Notes under the pieces: generated by a model
Told to the model about the DNA's origin: nothing
Database searches by the model: none
The model's input: only the letters and a program-made list of their open reading frames with translations
Shown here: positions 11,201 to 22,885 of the stretch, one piece after another
Position numbering within the stretch: position 1 is the first letter of the stretch
Layout: the number at the start of each line of letters is the position of its first letter
From: Cycas panzhihuaensis
Lineage: Eukaryota; Cycadophyta
Assembly (NCBI GenBank): GCA_023213395.1
Contig: CM041465.1
Location: 558,001 to 622,000, forward strand
Length of the DNA: 64,000 bases
Direction: 5' to 3'
Made by a program: the position numbers and the translations under genes

Positions 11201-14200
11201 GTGAATGATACGGGACGTGTCTTGGGGTCAAAGGTGGTAAATGGCCAGTCCCGTGCCCACCTAAGAAAAGAAAAATGCTAACAGAGCATATCACCCACCC
11301 CCAAGAGGGACACAACCATCTCACGCCCATCCAAAGGGAAGGCCGCCACACACCCCTAACTGAAAGAAGAAAAATAAAGGGACCATCAAAACATCGAAGG
11401 GGAGAATTCACCAATAACAACGGAAGAAATCGACAACTGAAACAAGAGGGAAATGCATGAGGGATAGATAAACATGGAAGTGGGTGAACACGAATAAGAC
11501 GATTGGGACTTCTGTCGAAAAGGGTGGGAGGGAAGAAGATAAATGGGCATCAAGGAGAAAAGTGTCCCAAATATGTGCCGTGGCTGAAAGAGTGCCGTGA
11601 CACCATGGGTTGAGAGGGTGAATGATACGGGATGTGTCTTTGGGTTAGAGGTGATAAACAACACGTCCCATGCCTACTTAGGAAAAGCGAAATGCTAACA
11701 AAACATCTCCCCCACCCCTAAGAGGGACATGACCATCTCACGCTCGTCTGAAAGGAAGGCCGCCACACACCCCTAACTGAAAGAAGAAAAACAAAGGGAC
11801 CATCGAAACATCGAAGGGGAGAATTCACCAACAGCAATGGAAGAAATTGATAGCCCAAACAAGAGGGAAACACATGAGGGATAGACAAACATGCAAGCAG
11901 GTGAAGATGAACAAGACGATTGGGACTTCCGTTGAAAAGGGTGGGAGTGAAGAAGACAAATGGGCATCAGGGAGAAAAGCGAGCATCTGATTTGAATCAC
12001 CACCTTGTAAAAGCTGACTGCAGCTCAGGGTAAACAAGGGTATCAAACAACAATTCCAGAAAAAGTGATCGAGATCCCAACAATCACCAAACGATAGGAG
12101 ATCGATCAGCAACAATGGAAAAGAGAGCAGGCTTCCACAACAAGAGGGGAAACGGATGAGACAGGGTGTGAAGATGAGAAAGAAGATTGGGACTTCCATC
12201 GAAAAGGGGGGAGGGAGGGGGACAACATAAACCGGCATGGCGAAGAAAAATGTCCCAAATATGTTCTACAGGTGAAAGAGCACTGCAACAACCTGGGTTG
12301 AGAGGGTGAATGATACGGGACATGTCTTTAGATCAGAGGTGGTAAACGGCCTGTCCCATGCCTACTTAAGAAAAGGGGAATGCTAACAAAGCATCTCCCT
12401 CCCCCCTAGAAGGGACTCAACCAGCTCACGCCCCACCGAAAGAGAGGCCACAACACAACCCCAACTGAAAGAAGGAGAATAGATAATCGAAACATCAAAG
12501 AGGAGAATTGTCCAGTAACAATAAAAAAGACTGACAGCCGAAACAAGAGGGAAACACATGACAGGGAGACAAACATGGAAGGGGTGAAAATAAACAATAA
12601 GATTAGGACATCGGTCAAAAGGGGTGTGAGGGAACAAGATAAATGAGCATCGAGGAGAAAAGTGTCCCAAATATGTGCCAAGGGGTGAAAGAGCATTGTG
12701 ACAATATGGGTTAAGAGGGTGAACGATACAGGACATGTCTTTGGGTCAGAGGTGGTAAACGGCCTATCCCATGCCCACCTAGGAAAAGTGAAATGCTAAC
12801 AGAGCATCTCCCCCACCCTCAAGAGGGACACGACCATCTCACATCCATCTGAAAGGAAGGCCGCCACACACCCCCAACCGAAAGAAGAAAAACAAAGGGA
12901 CCATTGAAACATCAAAGGGGAGAATTCACCAACAGCAATGGAAGAAATCGATAGCCCAAACAAGAGGGAAACGCATGAGGGATAGACAAATATGCAAGCT
13001 GGTGAAGACGAACAAGATGATTGGGACTTCCATCAAATAGGGTAGGAGTGAAGAAGACAAACGGGCATCAAGGAGGAAAGTGAGCATCTGATTTGAATTA
13101 CCACCTTGTAAAAGCTGATTGCGGCCCAGGGTAAACAAGGGTATCGAACAATAATTCCGGAAAAAGTGAGCGAGATCCCAACAAACACCAAACGAGAGTG
13201 ATCAGAGGTTGAAACATAGGAGATTGATCGGCAACAATGGAAAAGAGAGCTGGCTGCCACAACAAGAGGGGAAATGCATGAGATTGGGTGTGAAGACGAA
13301 AAAGAAGATTGGGACTTCCATCGAAAAGGGGGGAGGGGGGGGGGGACAATACAAACTGGCATGGAGGAGAAAAATGTCCCAAATATGTTCTACAGGTGAA
13401 AGAGCACTGCAACAACTTGGGTTGAGAAGGTGAATGATATGGGATGTGTCTTTAGATCAGAGGTGGTAAACGACCCATCCTATGCCCACTTAAGAAAAGG
13501 GGAATGCTAGCAAAGCATGTCCCCCCCCTAGGAGGGACCCGACTAGCTCACGCCCCACCGAAAGGGAGGCCGCAACACAACCCCAACTAAAGGAAGGAGA
13601 ATAGAAAATTGAAACATTAAAGAGGAGAATTGTCTGGCAATAATAAAAAAGATTGACATCCGAAACAAGAGGCAAATGCATGAGAGGGAGACAAACATGG
13701 AAGGGTTGAAAATGAACATCAAGATTGGGACATCGATCGAAAAGGGTGTGGGGGAACAAGACAAACGAGCATCAGGGAGAACAACATCCCAGATATATGC
13801 CGATGGTGAAAGAGCATCGTGACAATATGGGTTGAGAGGGTGAATGATATGGGACGTGTCTTTGGGTTGGAGGTGGTAAACGGCCCATCCCATGCCCACT
13901 TAGAAAAAATGAAATACTAATAAAGAATCTCCCACACCCCCAAGAGGGACACGACCATCTCACGCCCATCCGAAAGGAAGGATGCCACACACCCCTAACT
14001 GAAAGAAGAAAAAAAAAGGGACCATTGAAACATCGAAGGGGAGAATTCATTGACAGCAATGTAAGAAATCGACAGCCCAAACAAGAGGGAAATGCATGAG
14101 GGATAGACAAACATGCAAGCGGTTGAAGACAAATAAGACAATTGGGACTTCCGTCGAAAAGGGTGGGAGTGAAGAAGACAAACGGGCATTGGGGAGAAAA

Positions 14201-16985
14201 ACGAGCATATGATTTGAATCACCACCTTGTAAAAGCTGATTACGGCTTGGGGTAAACAAGGGTATCGAACAACAATTCGAGAAAAAGTGAGCGAGATCCC
14301 AACAAACATGAAACAAAAGTGATCAGATGATGAAACATAGGAGATCGATCAGTAACAATGGAAAAGAGAGCGGGCTGCCACAACAAGAGGGGAAACGCAG
14401 GAGATGGGGTGTGAAGACGAAAAAGAAGATCGGGACTTCCATCGAAAAGGGGGGAGGGGGGGACAACACAAACTGCCATGGGGGAGAAAAATGTCCCAAA
14501 TATATTCTGTAGGTGAAAGAGCACTGCAACAACCTGGGTTAAGAGGGTGAATGATACAGGACGTGTCTTTAGATCAGAGGTGGATAACGACCCATCCCAT
14601 GCCCACTTAAGAAAAAGGGAATGCTAACAAAGCATCTCCCCCCCCAAGAGGGACACGTCCAAATCACACCCCACCGAAAGGGAGGCCGCAACACAACCCC
14701 AACCAAAAGAAGGAGAACAGACGATTGAAACATTAAAGAGGAGAATTGTTTAGCAACAATAAAAAAGATCGATAGTCGAAACAAGAGGGAAATGCTTGAG
14801 ATGGAGACAAATATGGAAGGGGTGAAAATGAACAACAAGATTGGGACATCGGTCGAAAAGGGTCTGAGGGAATAAGACAAATGAGCATCAGGGAGAAAAG
14901 CATCCCAAATATATGCCAAGGGTTAAAGAGCACCGTGACAATATGGGTTGAGAGGGTGAATGATATGGGACATGTCTTTGGGTCAGAGGTGCTAAACGGC
15001 CCATCCCATGCCCACCTAGGAAAAGTGAAATACTAACAGAGCATCTCCCCCACCCCCAAAAGGGACACAACCATCTCACGCCCATCCGAAAGGAAGGTCG
15101 CCACAAACCCCCAATCGAAAGTAGAAAAACAAAGGGACCATTGAAACATCGAAGGGGAGAATTCACCAACAACAATGGAAGAAATCGACAACCCAAACAA
15201 GAGGGAAATGCATGAGAGATAGACAAACATAGAAGCGGGTGAAGACGAATAAGACGATTGGGACTTCCATCGAACAGGGTGGGAGGGAAAAAGACAAACG
15301 GGCATCGGGGAGAAAAGCATCTCAAATATGTGCCAGGGGTGAAAGAGCGTCGTGACACCATGGGTTGAGAGGGTGAATGATACGGGACGTGTCTTCGGGT
15401 CAGAGGTGATAAACAACACATCCCGTGCCCACTTAGGAAAAGTGAAATGCTAACAAAGCATCTCCCCCACCCTCAAGAGGGACATGACCATCTTACACTC
15501 GTCTAAAAGGAAGGCCGCCACACACCCCCAATCGAAAGAAGAAAAACAAAGGGACCATTGAAACATTGAAGGGGAGAATTCACCAATAGCAATGGAAGAA
15601 ATTGACAGACAGCCCAAACAGGGGGGAAATGCATGAGGGGTAGACAAACATGGAAGTGGGTGAAGATGAACGAGACAATAGGGACACTTTCATTCAAAAA
15701 GGTGTGAGGGAAGAAGACAAATAGACATCAGGGAGAAAAGCATCGCAAATATGTGCCAGGGGTGAAAGAGTGCCGTGACACCATGGGTTACGAGGCTAAA
15801 TGATACGAGATGTGTCTTTGGGTCAAAGATGATAAACGACTTGTCCCATGCCCATTTAAGAAACATGAGATGCTAACAAAGCATCTGGCCCACCCCAAGA
15901 GGGACACCACCGAAAGGGAGGCCACCACACACCCTCAACCAAAAGAAAGAAAATAGACAGCGAAACATCGAAGGGGAGAATTGACCAACAACAATGGAAA
16001 AAACCAACAGCCCAAACAAGAGGGAAATGCATGAGGGGGAGACAAACAAGATGATTGGGACTTCCATCGAAAAGGGTGCCAGGGAACAAGACAAACGGGC
16101 ATCGGGGTAAAAGGCATCCCAAATATGTGCTCGGGGTGAAAGAGCATAGCTACAACCTGGGTTGAGAGGGGGAATGATATGGGACGTGTCTTTTGATCAG
16201 AGGTGGTAAACGGCCCGTCCAGTAGCCACTTAGGAAGAGCATAATGCGCGCAAAGCATCTCACCCTAGGAGGGACACGACCATCTCAACGTAGGGCCACA
16301 GACGAGATTGATCAGCAATAATGGGAGAAGCCAGACCACCCAAACAAGAGGGAAACACATGAGACAGGGGGACAAACATGGAGGGGGTGAGGATGAAAAA
16401 TAAGATTGGGACCTCCAGCGGAATAGGTGGGAGGGAATAAGACAAACGAGCATTGGAGAGAAAAATGTCCCACACATGTGACTGGGGGGGAAAGAGCAGA
16501 CCAGAACCTCGGTTGGGAGGGGTAGTGATATGGGATGTGTCTTTGGTCCAGAGGTGGTAAACGGCCCACCCGATGCCCACTTAGGAAGAGCAGGATGTGC
16601 GCAAAGCATCTCACACTTGGAGGGACACAATCATCTCAACGTAGGGCCATAGATGAGTTTGATCAGCAACAATGGGAGAAGCCAAACCACCCAAACAAGA
16701 GGGAAACGTATGAGATGGGGGGGACAAACATGGAAGGGGTGAGGATAAAAATGAGATTGGGACCTCCATCGGAACAAGTGGGAGGGAACAAGACAAACAA
16801 CCATCGTAGAGAAAAACATCCCACACATGTGACGGGGGGTGAAAGAGCACCGCCAGAACCTGGGTTGGGAGGGGAAATGATATGGGACGTGTCCTTAGGT
16901 CACAGGTGGTAAACAGCCCATCTGGTGCCCACTTAGGAAGAGCGGGATGCATTCAAAACATCCCGCCCCTTAAGGGACATGACCA
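8227..16985. repeat. IGS 1 higher-order array (410-bp A unit plus 295-bp B insert; ~1.11-kb period)
   Basis: The marker 'gggttgagagggtgaatga' recurs near 8548, 8957, 9663, 10074, 10783, 11188, 11608, 12295, 12710, 13420, 13829, 14537, 14946, 15363, 15786, 16158, 16513 and 16863. Spacings alternate between about 410 and about 705. The 705-bp units contain an extra segment marked by 'accaccttgtaaaagctga' at about 8231, 9346, 10463, 11998, 13100 and 14220. The higher-order period is therefore about 1.1 kb, with one 1.53-kb unit. After 14.5 kb only A-type monomers remain, shortening to about 350. Minus-strand hydrophobic open frames here repeat with the units and are not credible genes. Confidence 0.9.
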
Positions 16986-17390
16986 TCTCACGCATTTTGA
17001 CCATTTTCGGCCATTTCAAAGCTGTTTTAGCTGTTCCTATACCGATTCTAACCATTCTTGGTCATTTTAGATCCGTTTTAGCCATTTCTGAACCAATTTT
17101 GATTGTTTATGGTCATTTTACAACCGTTTTAACTGATTTTTATCGTTTATGGTCATTTTACAGTCGTTTTAGCCATTTCTAAACTGATTTTGATCATTTA
17201 TGGTCATTTTACAGTTGTTTTAGCCATTTCCAGACTAATTTTGATCGTTTATGGTCATTTTACAGCTGCTTTAACCATTTTTGAAGTATTTTTTTCGTTT
17301 ATGGTCATTCATGAGATGTTTTTACTGTTTCTGAACCCGTTTTTATCGTTTTTAGCCATATTGATCATTTTATTCGTGAACACCTCCATG
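16986..17390. repeat. T-rich 51-bp tandem repeats, IGS 1
   Basis: Short tandem repeat built on 'gtttatggtcattttac' and 'gttttagccatttctgaac'. The phrase 'tatggtcatt' occurs at about 17108, 17148, 17199, 17250 and 17300, giving about 51 bp (one unit 40). There are about seven units. It abuts the last A-type unit of the higher-order array, and it is found at the same boundary in IGS 2 (37276-37670). The rRNA-sense strand is A-rich. Confidence 0.82.
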
Positions 17391-18430
17391 CCAAAAGTAA
17401 TCGGTTGCCTCAAAACCAAACAGGCAATCGAGGTAAAGGGACTAATGGTCAGAGCTGCTCCTTGGTATAATTAGCAGCCTCCAGGAACAGGCGACTTAGA
17501 AGAGGGGGACCGGCAAACCAAAACATCCAAATACATGCCAAAGGCAGAGAAAAACATCCCATATATGTGCTGGGGGTGAAAGACCGCCCTGACCATCTGG
17601 GTCGAGAAGCTCATTAGTATGGTACGTGTCTTTTGGTTAAGTCTGCAAATGACCTATCTAGTACGTAGTTAAGGAAAACAAGCTGAGACCAAAAGGATCG
17701 CTTCTCTTGGAAACAGTTATGTAGTGGGTGCAATGAGCCTAATGAAGCTGAGCTCTTCCTCGGTACACAGGACTGACTCAAGAAATGGGTGAGTCAGAAA
17801 ATGAAGACCCATAACCCAAAACTTATACATGTGTGCCATGGATGAAGGCACATAACACCGGCCTGAGTTAAGATTGTTATTGATAGGGGGACATAAGCTT
17901 TCGCTTGACATGAAAAAGGCCTGATTGGTGCAAACCTGGGGAAAACACACAGTCAGAGGAACTATTCCTCGCTTGTGATCTGACCTACTCAACCCACCTC
18001 CATAAGCAAAATAGTAGGCTCACTTCAAAGCAAACCGTCACCTAGGGAAAATAGTCTTAGAGGCTGGGTCTAGAAACAAGCTGCTCAGAAGATCGAGAAC
18101 AGTAACCAAATGCATCTCTACGGATGTGCACGGGGAAGACGCCCAGCCCAACAACCTGGGCTGGGAGGTTTACTGATATGGGATGTGTCTTTTTGCTGGA
18201 TGAGGTCTAGAAGCAGGCATCTCACGAAATGGGGATGGCAACCGAAGGAGTCTCTACATGTGCCCGGGGAAGAGGCCTACACCGCTAGCCTGGGTTGGGA
18301 GGTTTCCTGATGCAGGACATATCTTTTGTCTAGACCGATGCTAGAAATAAGCCACTCAGGTAACGACCACCCACAACTGAAGGCATCCACACATGTACTT
18401 GGGGAGGTGGATGATCCCAAAATAGAGCTT
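17391..18430. other. IGS 1 single-copy spacer with degenerate core modules; empty retrotransposon site
   Basis: Diverged spacer conserved at 57319-58250. It contains several weak copies of the phrase found in the upstream repeats ('tgtgc..ggggtgaaaga' then 'ctgggt.gagag' then 'gtgtcttt'), near 17560, 17830, 18120 and 18260. The bases 17474-17478 (gcagc) are the unoccupied target of the large LTR element that interrupts the same place in IGS 2. No gene seen. Confidence 0.6.
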
Positions 18431-19320
18431 AATTGGTGAAGAAGTCAATTATCAACCTTTCTCCTTGAGATCATGGGAGATAGTGTAGAAATCCTAATAA
18501 TATCAAAACAAGAATGAGCCCATAAAAGGAAATTCTATACCAAATCATTTATACTTTCCATTGCTCTAAAAATAAGTATGAAGAGTAATACGTTTATTAA
18601 ACTATAAAAATCTCTATTTAATGGCAGAGAAAACAACTAGCGAAAGAATGGTCAAATTACAAGGAATAGATGATACAATTATACCATAAGGGGGACTCCA
18701 ACCCTCTAAAATGCTTCTCCAAGGATGATTCCCAAGTCAATTGCCTTTTAGCTTTAACAACCAAGTCTCCAAACACATAAATGAGCTCAAGAGGGCTCAA
18801 TTTATAGAAAGAAACCCAAATTGCACTTTTAACAAGTGGCAATCATATAAGTATAACCATTAACAACCAGAATGCATGTTGTCCAAGTGGCCTTCATGCA
18901 ATTCTTAAAAATTATGGCTTATACCTAGGCTTAATGAACACCAATTCAGCTCAAATTTGGTACACTTATAGGAACACATGTCCCCTTCCATTCCACAAAC
19001 TTTTAGCTCATTTGGATGCATTTGACTATATTTACATTGATTTAATGATAGTATGTATTTGTTATTTTTTTGCCAGTTATGGGATTAAATTTCTGCAAAA
19101 CAAGGCTTGAAATCTAATCAAATGATATTTTCTGAACCCCACATTTTGTACACATGTAGTGGAATGTGTCTTATTCCTTTCCACAAAATTTCATATAAGT
19201 TTGATACCATTTGGCCCTATCTCTTTTAGTTATTCCAATGCCTAGCATTTTCTGCATGCTGTATACATATGGTAGATCCTCCTAACATTTTCTGCCTCCG
19301 TAAACATAATGGTAGATCCT
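18431..19320. other. AT-rich insert of unknown class in IGS 1
   Basis: The base composition shifts to clearly AT-rich compared with the flanking spacer, and the IGS core modules are absent, so this looks like an old foreign insertion. The same sequence lies at 58251-59110 in the other unit, so it predates their separation. A minus-strand frame of about 61 codons at 18657-18842 is also open at 58493-58678 with about 80% identical residues. It has no recognisable domain and lies near the edge of what shared ancestry alone would give. Its TE class is not recognised. Confidence 0.45.
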
Positions 19321-19424
19321 CCTGGATCAGCGGCTCACCCCACCGACCTGGGTCGGGAGGGTTCCCAGTACAGGACTAGTCATTTCTACAGACTGACTCC
19401 CAACATATACTGCAGCGCATGGGA

Positions 19425-19695
19425 CTGCCGCAATTCGAACCGACTGTATAGTACTGTGACAATTGGAGTACCTTGAAGATTGCAAAGAATCCCGTGTACC
19501 AAGCTCGCACCGAACACGTTGAGGTGCACCATCACTTCATTCGATCCTTGACTCAAAAAGGCATCATAAAGATCATGTGCAGGCATCGATGAAAGAACAA
19601 CTGGCTGACATCTCTCACCAAACCACCGACAGGTGAAAGATTTCAGGCTTTCCAGGATAGTTTAGGTATCTGAAGAAATGAAGTTAACATCAAGT
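19425..19695 (+). pseudogene. Ty1/copia RNase H C-terminal relic
   Basis: The plus-strand translation gives the conserved end of copia pol: 'CDNWSTLKIAKNPVYQART' followed by 'EHVEVHHHFIRSL', then a decayed 'D.FTK' region and 'FQAFQDSLGI'. The C-D-N, N-P, R-T-x-H-x-x-x-x-x-H and H-F-I-R signatures are those of the copia RNase H domain. The rest of the element is missing upstream. A purine tract 'aagtgggagcg' near 19693 follows, as expected before a 3' LTR. The copy at about 59265-59490 shows the same structure. The family call is strong; the domain is non-functional. The minus-strand frame 19386-19586 is its shadow. Confidence 0.8.
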
Positions 19696-20035
19696 GGGAG
19701 CGTCGATATTATTGTTTGTTCATGGATCACAACGTGGTTATGGGCCTCCCCTTCTTGTAACATGGTTATAACCATGGCTCATGAGTTCCATAAAATATTA
19801 CATCTTAGGATTATTTAATCAACATGTGAGTGATGGCCCTCAGGGATTCCTTTAAGAGCTTGTATCTATCCACATACAGTGCACAATTGAAGTTCATGAG
19901 AGATGGCATTGCTTCGAGATTGTGTCATCCATTTGAATGTAGTTCTCATGCGTAAACTTGGTGGCTAATCCTATAAAATTTGGATCTCCATTCTATGTTT
20001 AGATTTAGTTTTTGATAGCCTTCAGGAACGATTGT
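19696..20035 (+). mobile_element. Probable remnant of the copia 3' LTR
   Basis: Sequence directly after the copia RNase H relic and purine tract, starting 'gtcgatattattgtttgtt' and running to about 'tttttgatagccttcagg'. By position this should be the 3' LTR. A TATA-like 'ataaaatattac' near 19795 is compatible with that. No second LTR or target-site copies were found, so the boundaries are approximate. It is duplicated at about 59494-59820. Confidence 0.5.
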
Positions 20036-20610
20036 TGAGGGAAACGAGCATTTGAGGGAACGGGTCCGCTGGTGCAGAGGGACGGCCAATAGAAATGAGA
20101 TGCTAAGGGAACCACGGTCGGGAGAAATGGATAGATGAGGGAAATAGGCAGCCATGGAGGTGTCTTCGGTAAGGGACGTGCCTGTTGTCAAAACAAGATA
20201 GAGGCAGCTTATAGAAACTAGGAGTTGAAGGAAAACGGGATGCGACCAATGAAGAAGAGCCACGCATGTTCCAGACAAAAGACTGCCTTGCCCGCTCAAT
20301 TCAATGGAGGTGCCAGTATGGAAGATTTCACCTATCTAAGTGTGACAAGTGTAGCTGGCATGCACCAGTCATCTGTATAGAACATTTCACCTGTCTGAGC
20401 ATGACAAGCACAACCAAAAGGCATGAGTGGTACCACGAAAAATCTAGCTGGCATGCTTATGTTTATGCAGTTCTTATGACGGGGCTACTAGATTTTCTCT
20501 AAACATGACAAACACATGCAATGGATGCAACAACCATGAATGCCTACACATTTCCCTCGGGTATCCACCCAGCCTCTTCTCGGGTGAGGGGTGTTCATCG
20601 ATATAGGACA
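20036..20610. other. Spacer between copia relic and 25S-proximal repeats
   Basis: Single-copy spacer with a partial local duplication: the phrase 'atttcacct.tctaag.gtgacaag' occurs near 20327 and 20387. It is conserved at 59821-60400. No gene seen. Confidence 0.45.
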
Positions 20611-21240
20611 AGCAGAAACCCCACTTCATTTATATACTTGGATGATAAAAAGATCCACAGTAGAGAGTTGCAGAAAACCGCACTTCATTCTGGAAGATTT
20701 GTCTAAACCCAATCAACAATTTTGGACTTTGACGAGGAAAAGCTCTACGGTAGAGAGTTAAAGAAATCTGCACTTCTTTCTGGAAGATTTGTAGAAAGCC
20801 CATGTCCTTTATGGACTTGGACGATGGAAAGATCTGTACTTCATTCCCAGAAACCCCACTTTATTTATGGACTTGGACGATGGAAAGCTCTGCACTTCAT
20901 TCCTAGAAACCCCACCTTGTTTGTGGACTTGGACAATGGGAAGCTCTGCACTTCATTCCCATAAACCCCACTTTGTTTATGGACTTAGATGATGAAGAGC
21001 TCTATGGTAGAGAAGTTAAAGAAATCTGCACTTCTTTCTGGAAGATTTGTGGAAACCCTTCTTTGTTTATGGCCTTGGACGAGGGAAAGCTTTGCACTTC
21101 ATTCCTAGAAACCCCACTTCATCTATGGACTTGGATGGTGGAAGGCTCTGCGCTTCATTCGCAGAAATCGCACTTCATTTTTATGGACTTGGAGGATGGA
21201 ACACTCTGGCCTTCATTCGCAGAAGCCCCACTTCATTGTC
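20611..21240. repeat. About 58-bp tandem repeats downstream of 25S, IGS 1
   Basis: Degenerate repeats of 'tatggacttggacgatggaa' plus 'gctctgcacttcattcc' and 'agaaaccccactt', with spacing of about 55-60. They lie just after the 25S 3' end in the rRNA sense, so they may be in the 3' external spacer or termination zone. Plus-strand open frames across them are repeat artefacts. Confidence 0.75.
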
Positions 21241-21640
21241 TGACTTGTGGACTTGGTGGAAAGCTCTGCACTTCATTCACGGAAACCCAACTTCATTGTG
21301 GACTTAGACGATATTGAGTTGCGGAAAGCCCAACTTGCGGACTTGGTGGAAAGTCCTACACTTCATTCATGAAAATCCCACTTCATTATGGACTTAGATG
21401 ATATTGAGTTATGAAAAGCCCAACTTGCGGACTTGGTGGAAAGCTCTGCACTTCATTCATGGAAACCCCACTTAATTGTGGACTTAGACGATATTGAGTT
21501 GCGGAAAGCCTGACTTGCGGACTTGGTGGAAAGCTCTACACTTCATTCATGGAAACCCCACTTCATTATGGACTTAGATGATATTAAGTTGCGGAAAGCC
21601 CACTCCGTTAAGGACTTGGGTAATATTGAGTTGCAGAAAC
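21241..21640. repeat. 90-bp tandem repeats next to 25S, IGS 1 (~4 copies)
   Basis: The phrase 'cggacttggtggaaag' recurs at about 21249, 21339, 21429 and 21519, a period of 90. Each unit also has 'gacttagacgatattgagtt' and 'gaaaccccacttcatt', so the 90-bp unit appears to have grown from the adjoining 58-bp unit. The other spacer has seven copies (61028-61567). Confidence 0.82.
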
Positions 21641-21736
21641 CCCACTCCATTCTAGACACAAGAAAGAAGTTGCGGAACATTTACGGACATCCCACTTCTT
21701 CTTGGACTCGAGAGTGGAGAGCCAAAAGGTGGGGCC

Positions 21737-22848
21737 CGAATCGAGGCGACAAAGGGCTAAATCTCAGTGGATCATGGTAGTAAGGCCACTCTGCCACTTA
21801 CAATACCCGGTTGCATATTTAAGTCATCTGCAAAGGATTCTTCTTGACGATTGTTTGTAATTGAATTTTGAAGCTACTCTGTACCGACGCATTCTGCCAG
21901 CCAGAGATCGCTAGTGGCACAAGCCCTTGGGAAAGCTGTGGCGCCCCTACTACAGGTCGCAGAACAATCAAAGAGGGATGGGTGCCACCTCTAGCATGGA
22001 TTTTGACTTAGAGGCATTCAGTCATAATCTGACACGCGGTAGCTTCGTGCCACTGGCTTTTCAACCAAGCGCGATGACCAATTGTGTGAATCAATGGTTC
22101 CTCTCATACTAAGTTGAATTATTATTGCGACGTGACCCATTAGTAGGGTAAAACTAACCTATCTCATGACGGTCTAAACCTAGCTCACATTCCCTATTGG
22201 TGGGTGAACAATCCAACACTTGGTGAATTCTGCTTCACAATGATCGAAAGGGCCAACATCAAAGGATAAAAAAGCAACGTCGCTATGAATGCTTGGCTGC
22301 CACAAGCCAGTTATCACTGTGGTAACTTTTCTAACACCTCTAGCCTTAAATTCAGAAAATCTAAAGGATCAATAGGCCATACTTTCACAGTTTGTATTCG
22401 TACTAAAAATCAAAATCAAATGAGCTTTTACCCTTTTGTTCCACAATTAGATTGCTCGTTGAGCTCATCTTAGGACACCTGCGTTATCTTTTAACAGATG
22501 TGCCGCCCCAGCTAAACTCCCCACCTGACAATGTCTTTCGCCTGGATCGACATGACCGCACACGCCTTAAGGCCAAAAATAGGGGCAATGCCCCACCTCT
22601 GCCTCACGGAATAAGTAAAATAACGTTAAAAGTAGTGGTATTTCACTTTCGCCCAAAATAGCTCCCACTTATTCTACACCTCTCAAGTCATTTCACAAAG
22701 TCAGGCTAGAGTCAAGCTTAATAAGGTCTTCTTTCCCTGCTGATTCTACCAAGCACATTCCCTTGGCTATGGTTTCACTAGATAGTAGATAGGAACAGTG
22801 GGAATCTCATTAATCCATTCATGCACGTCACTAATTAGATAACGAGGG

Positions 22849-22885
<37 letters not shown>

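Noticed and set aside
22285-22661. Plus-strand frames inside 25S
   Set aside because: They lie within highly conserved large-subunit rRNA sequence, antisense to the gene.
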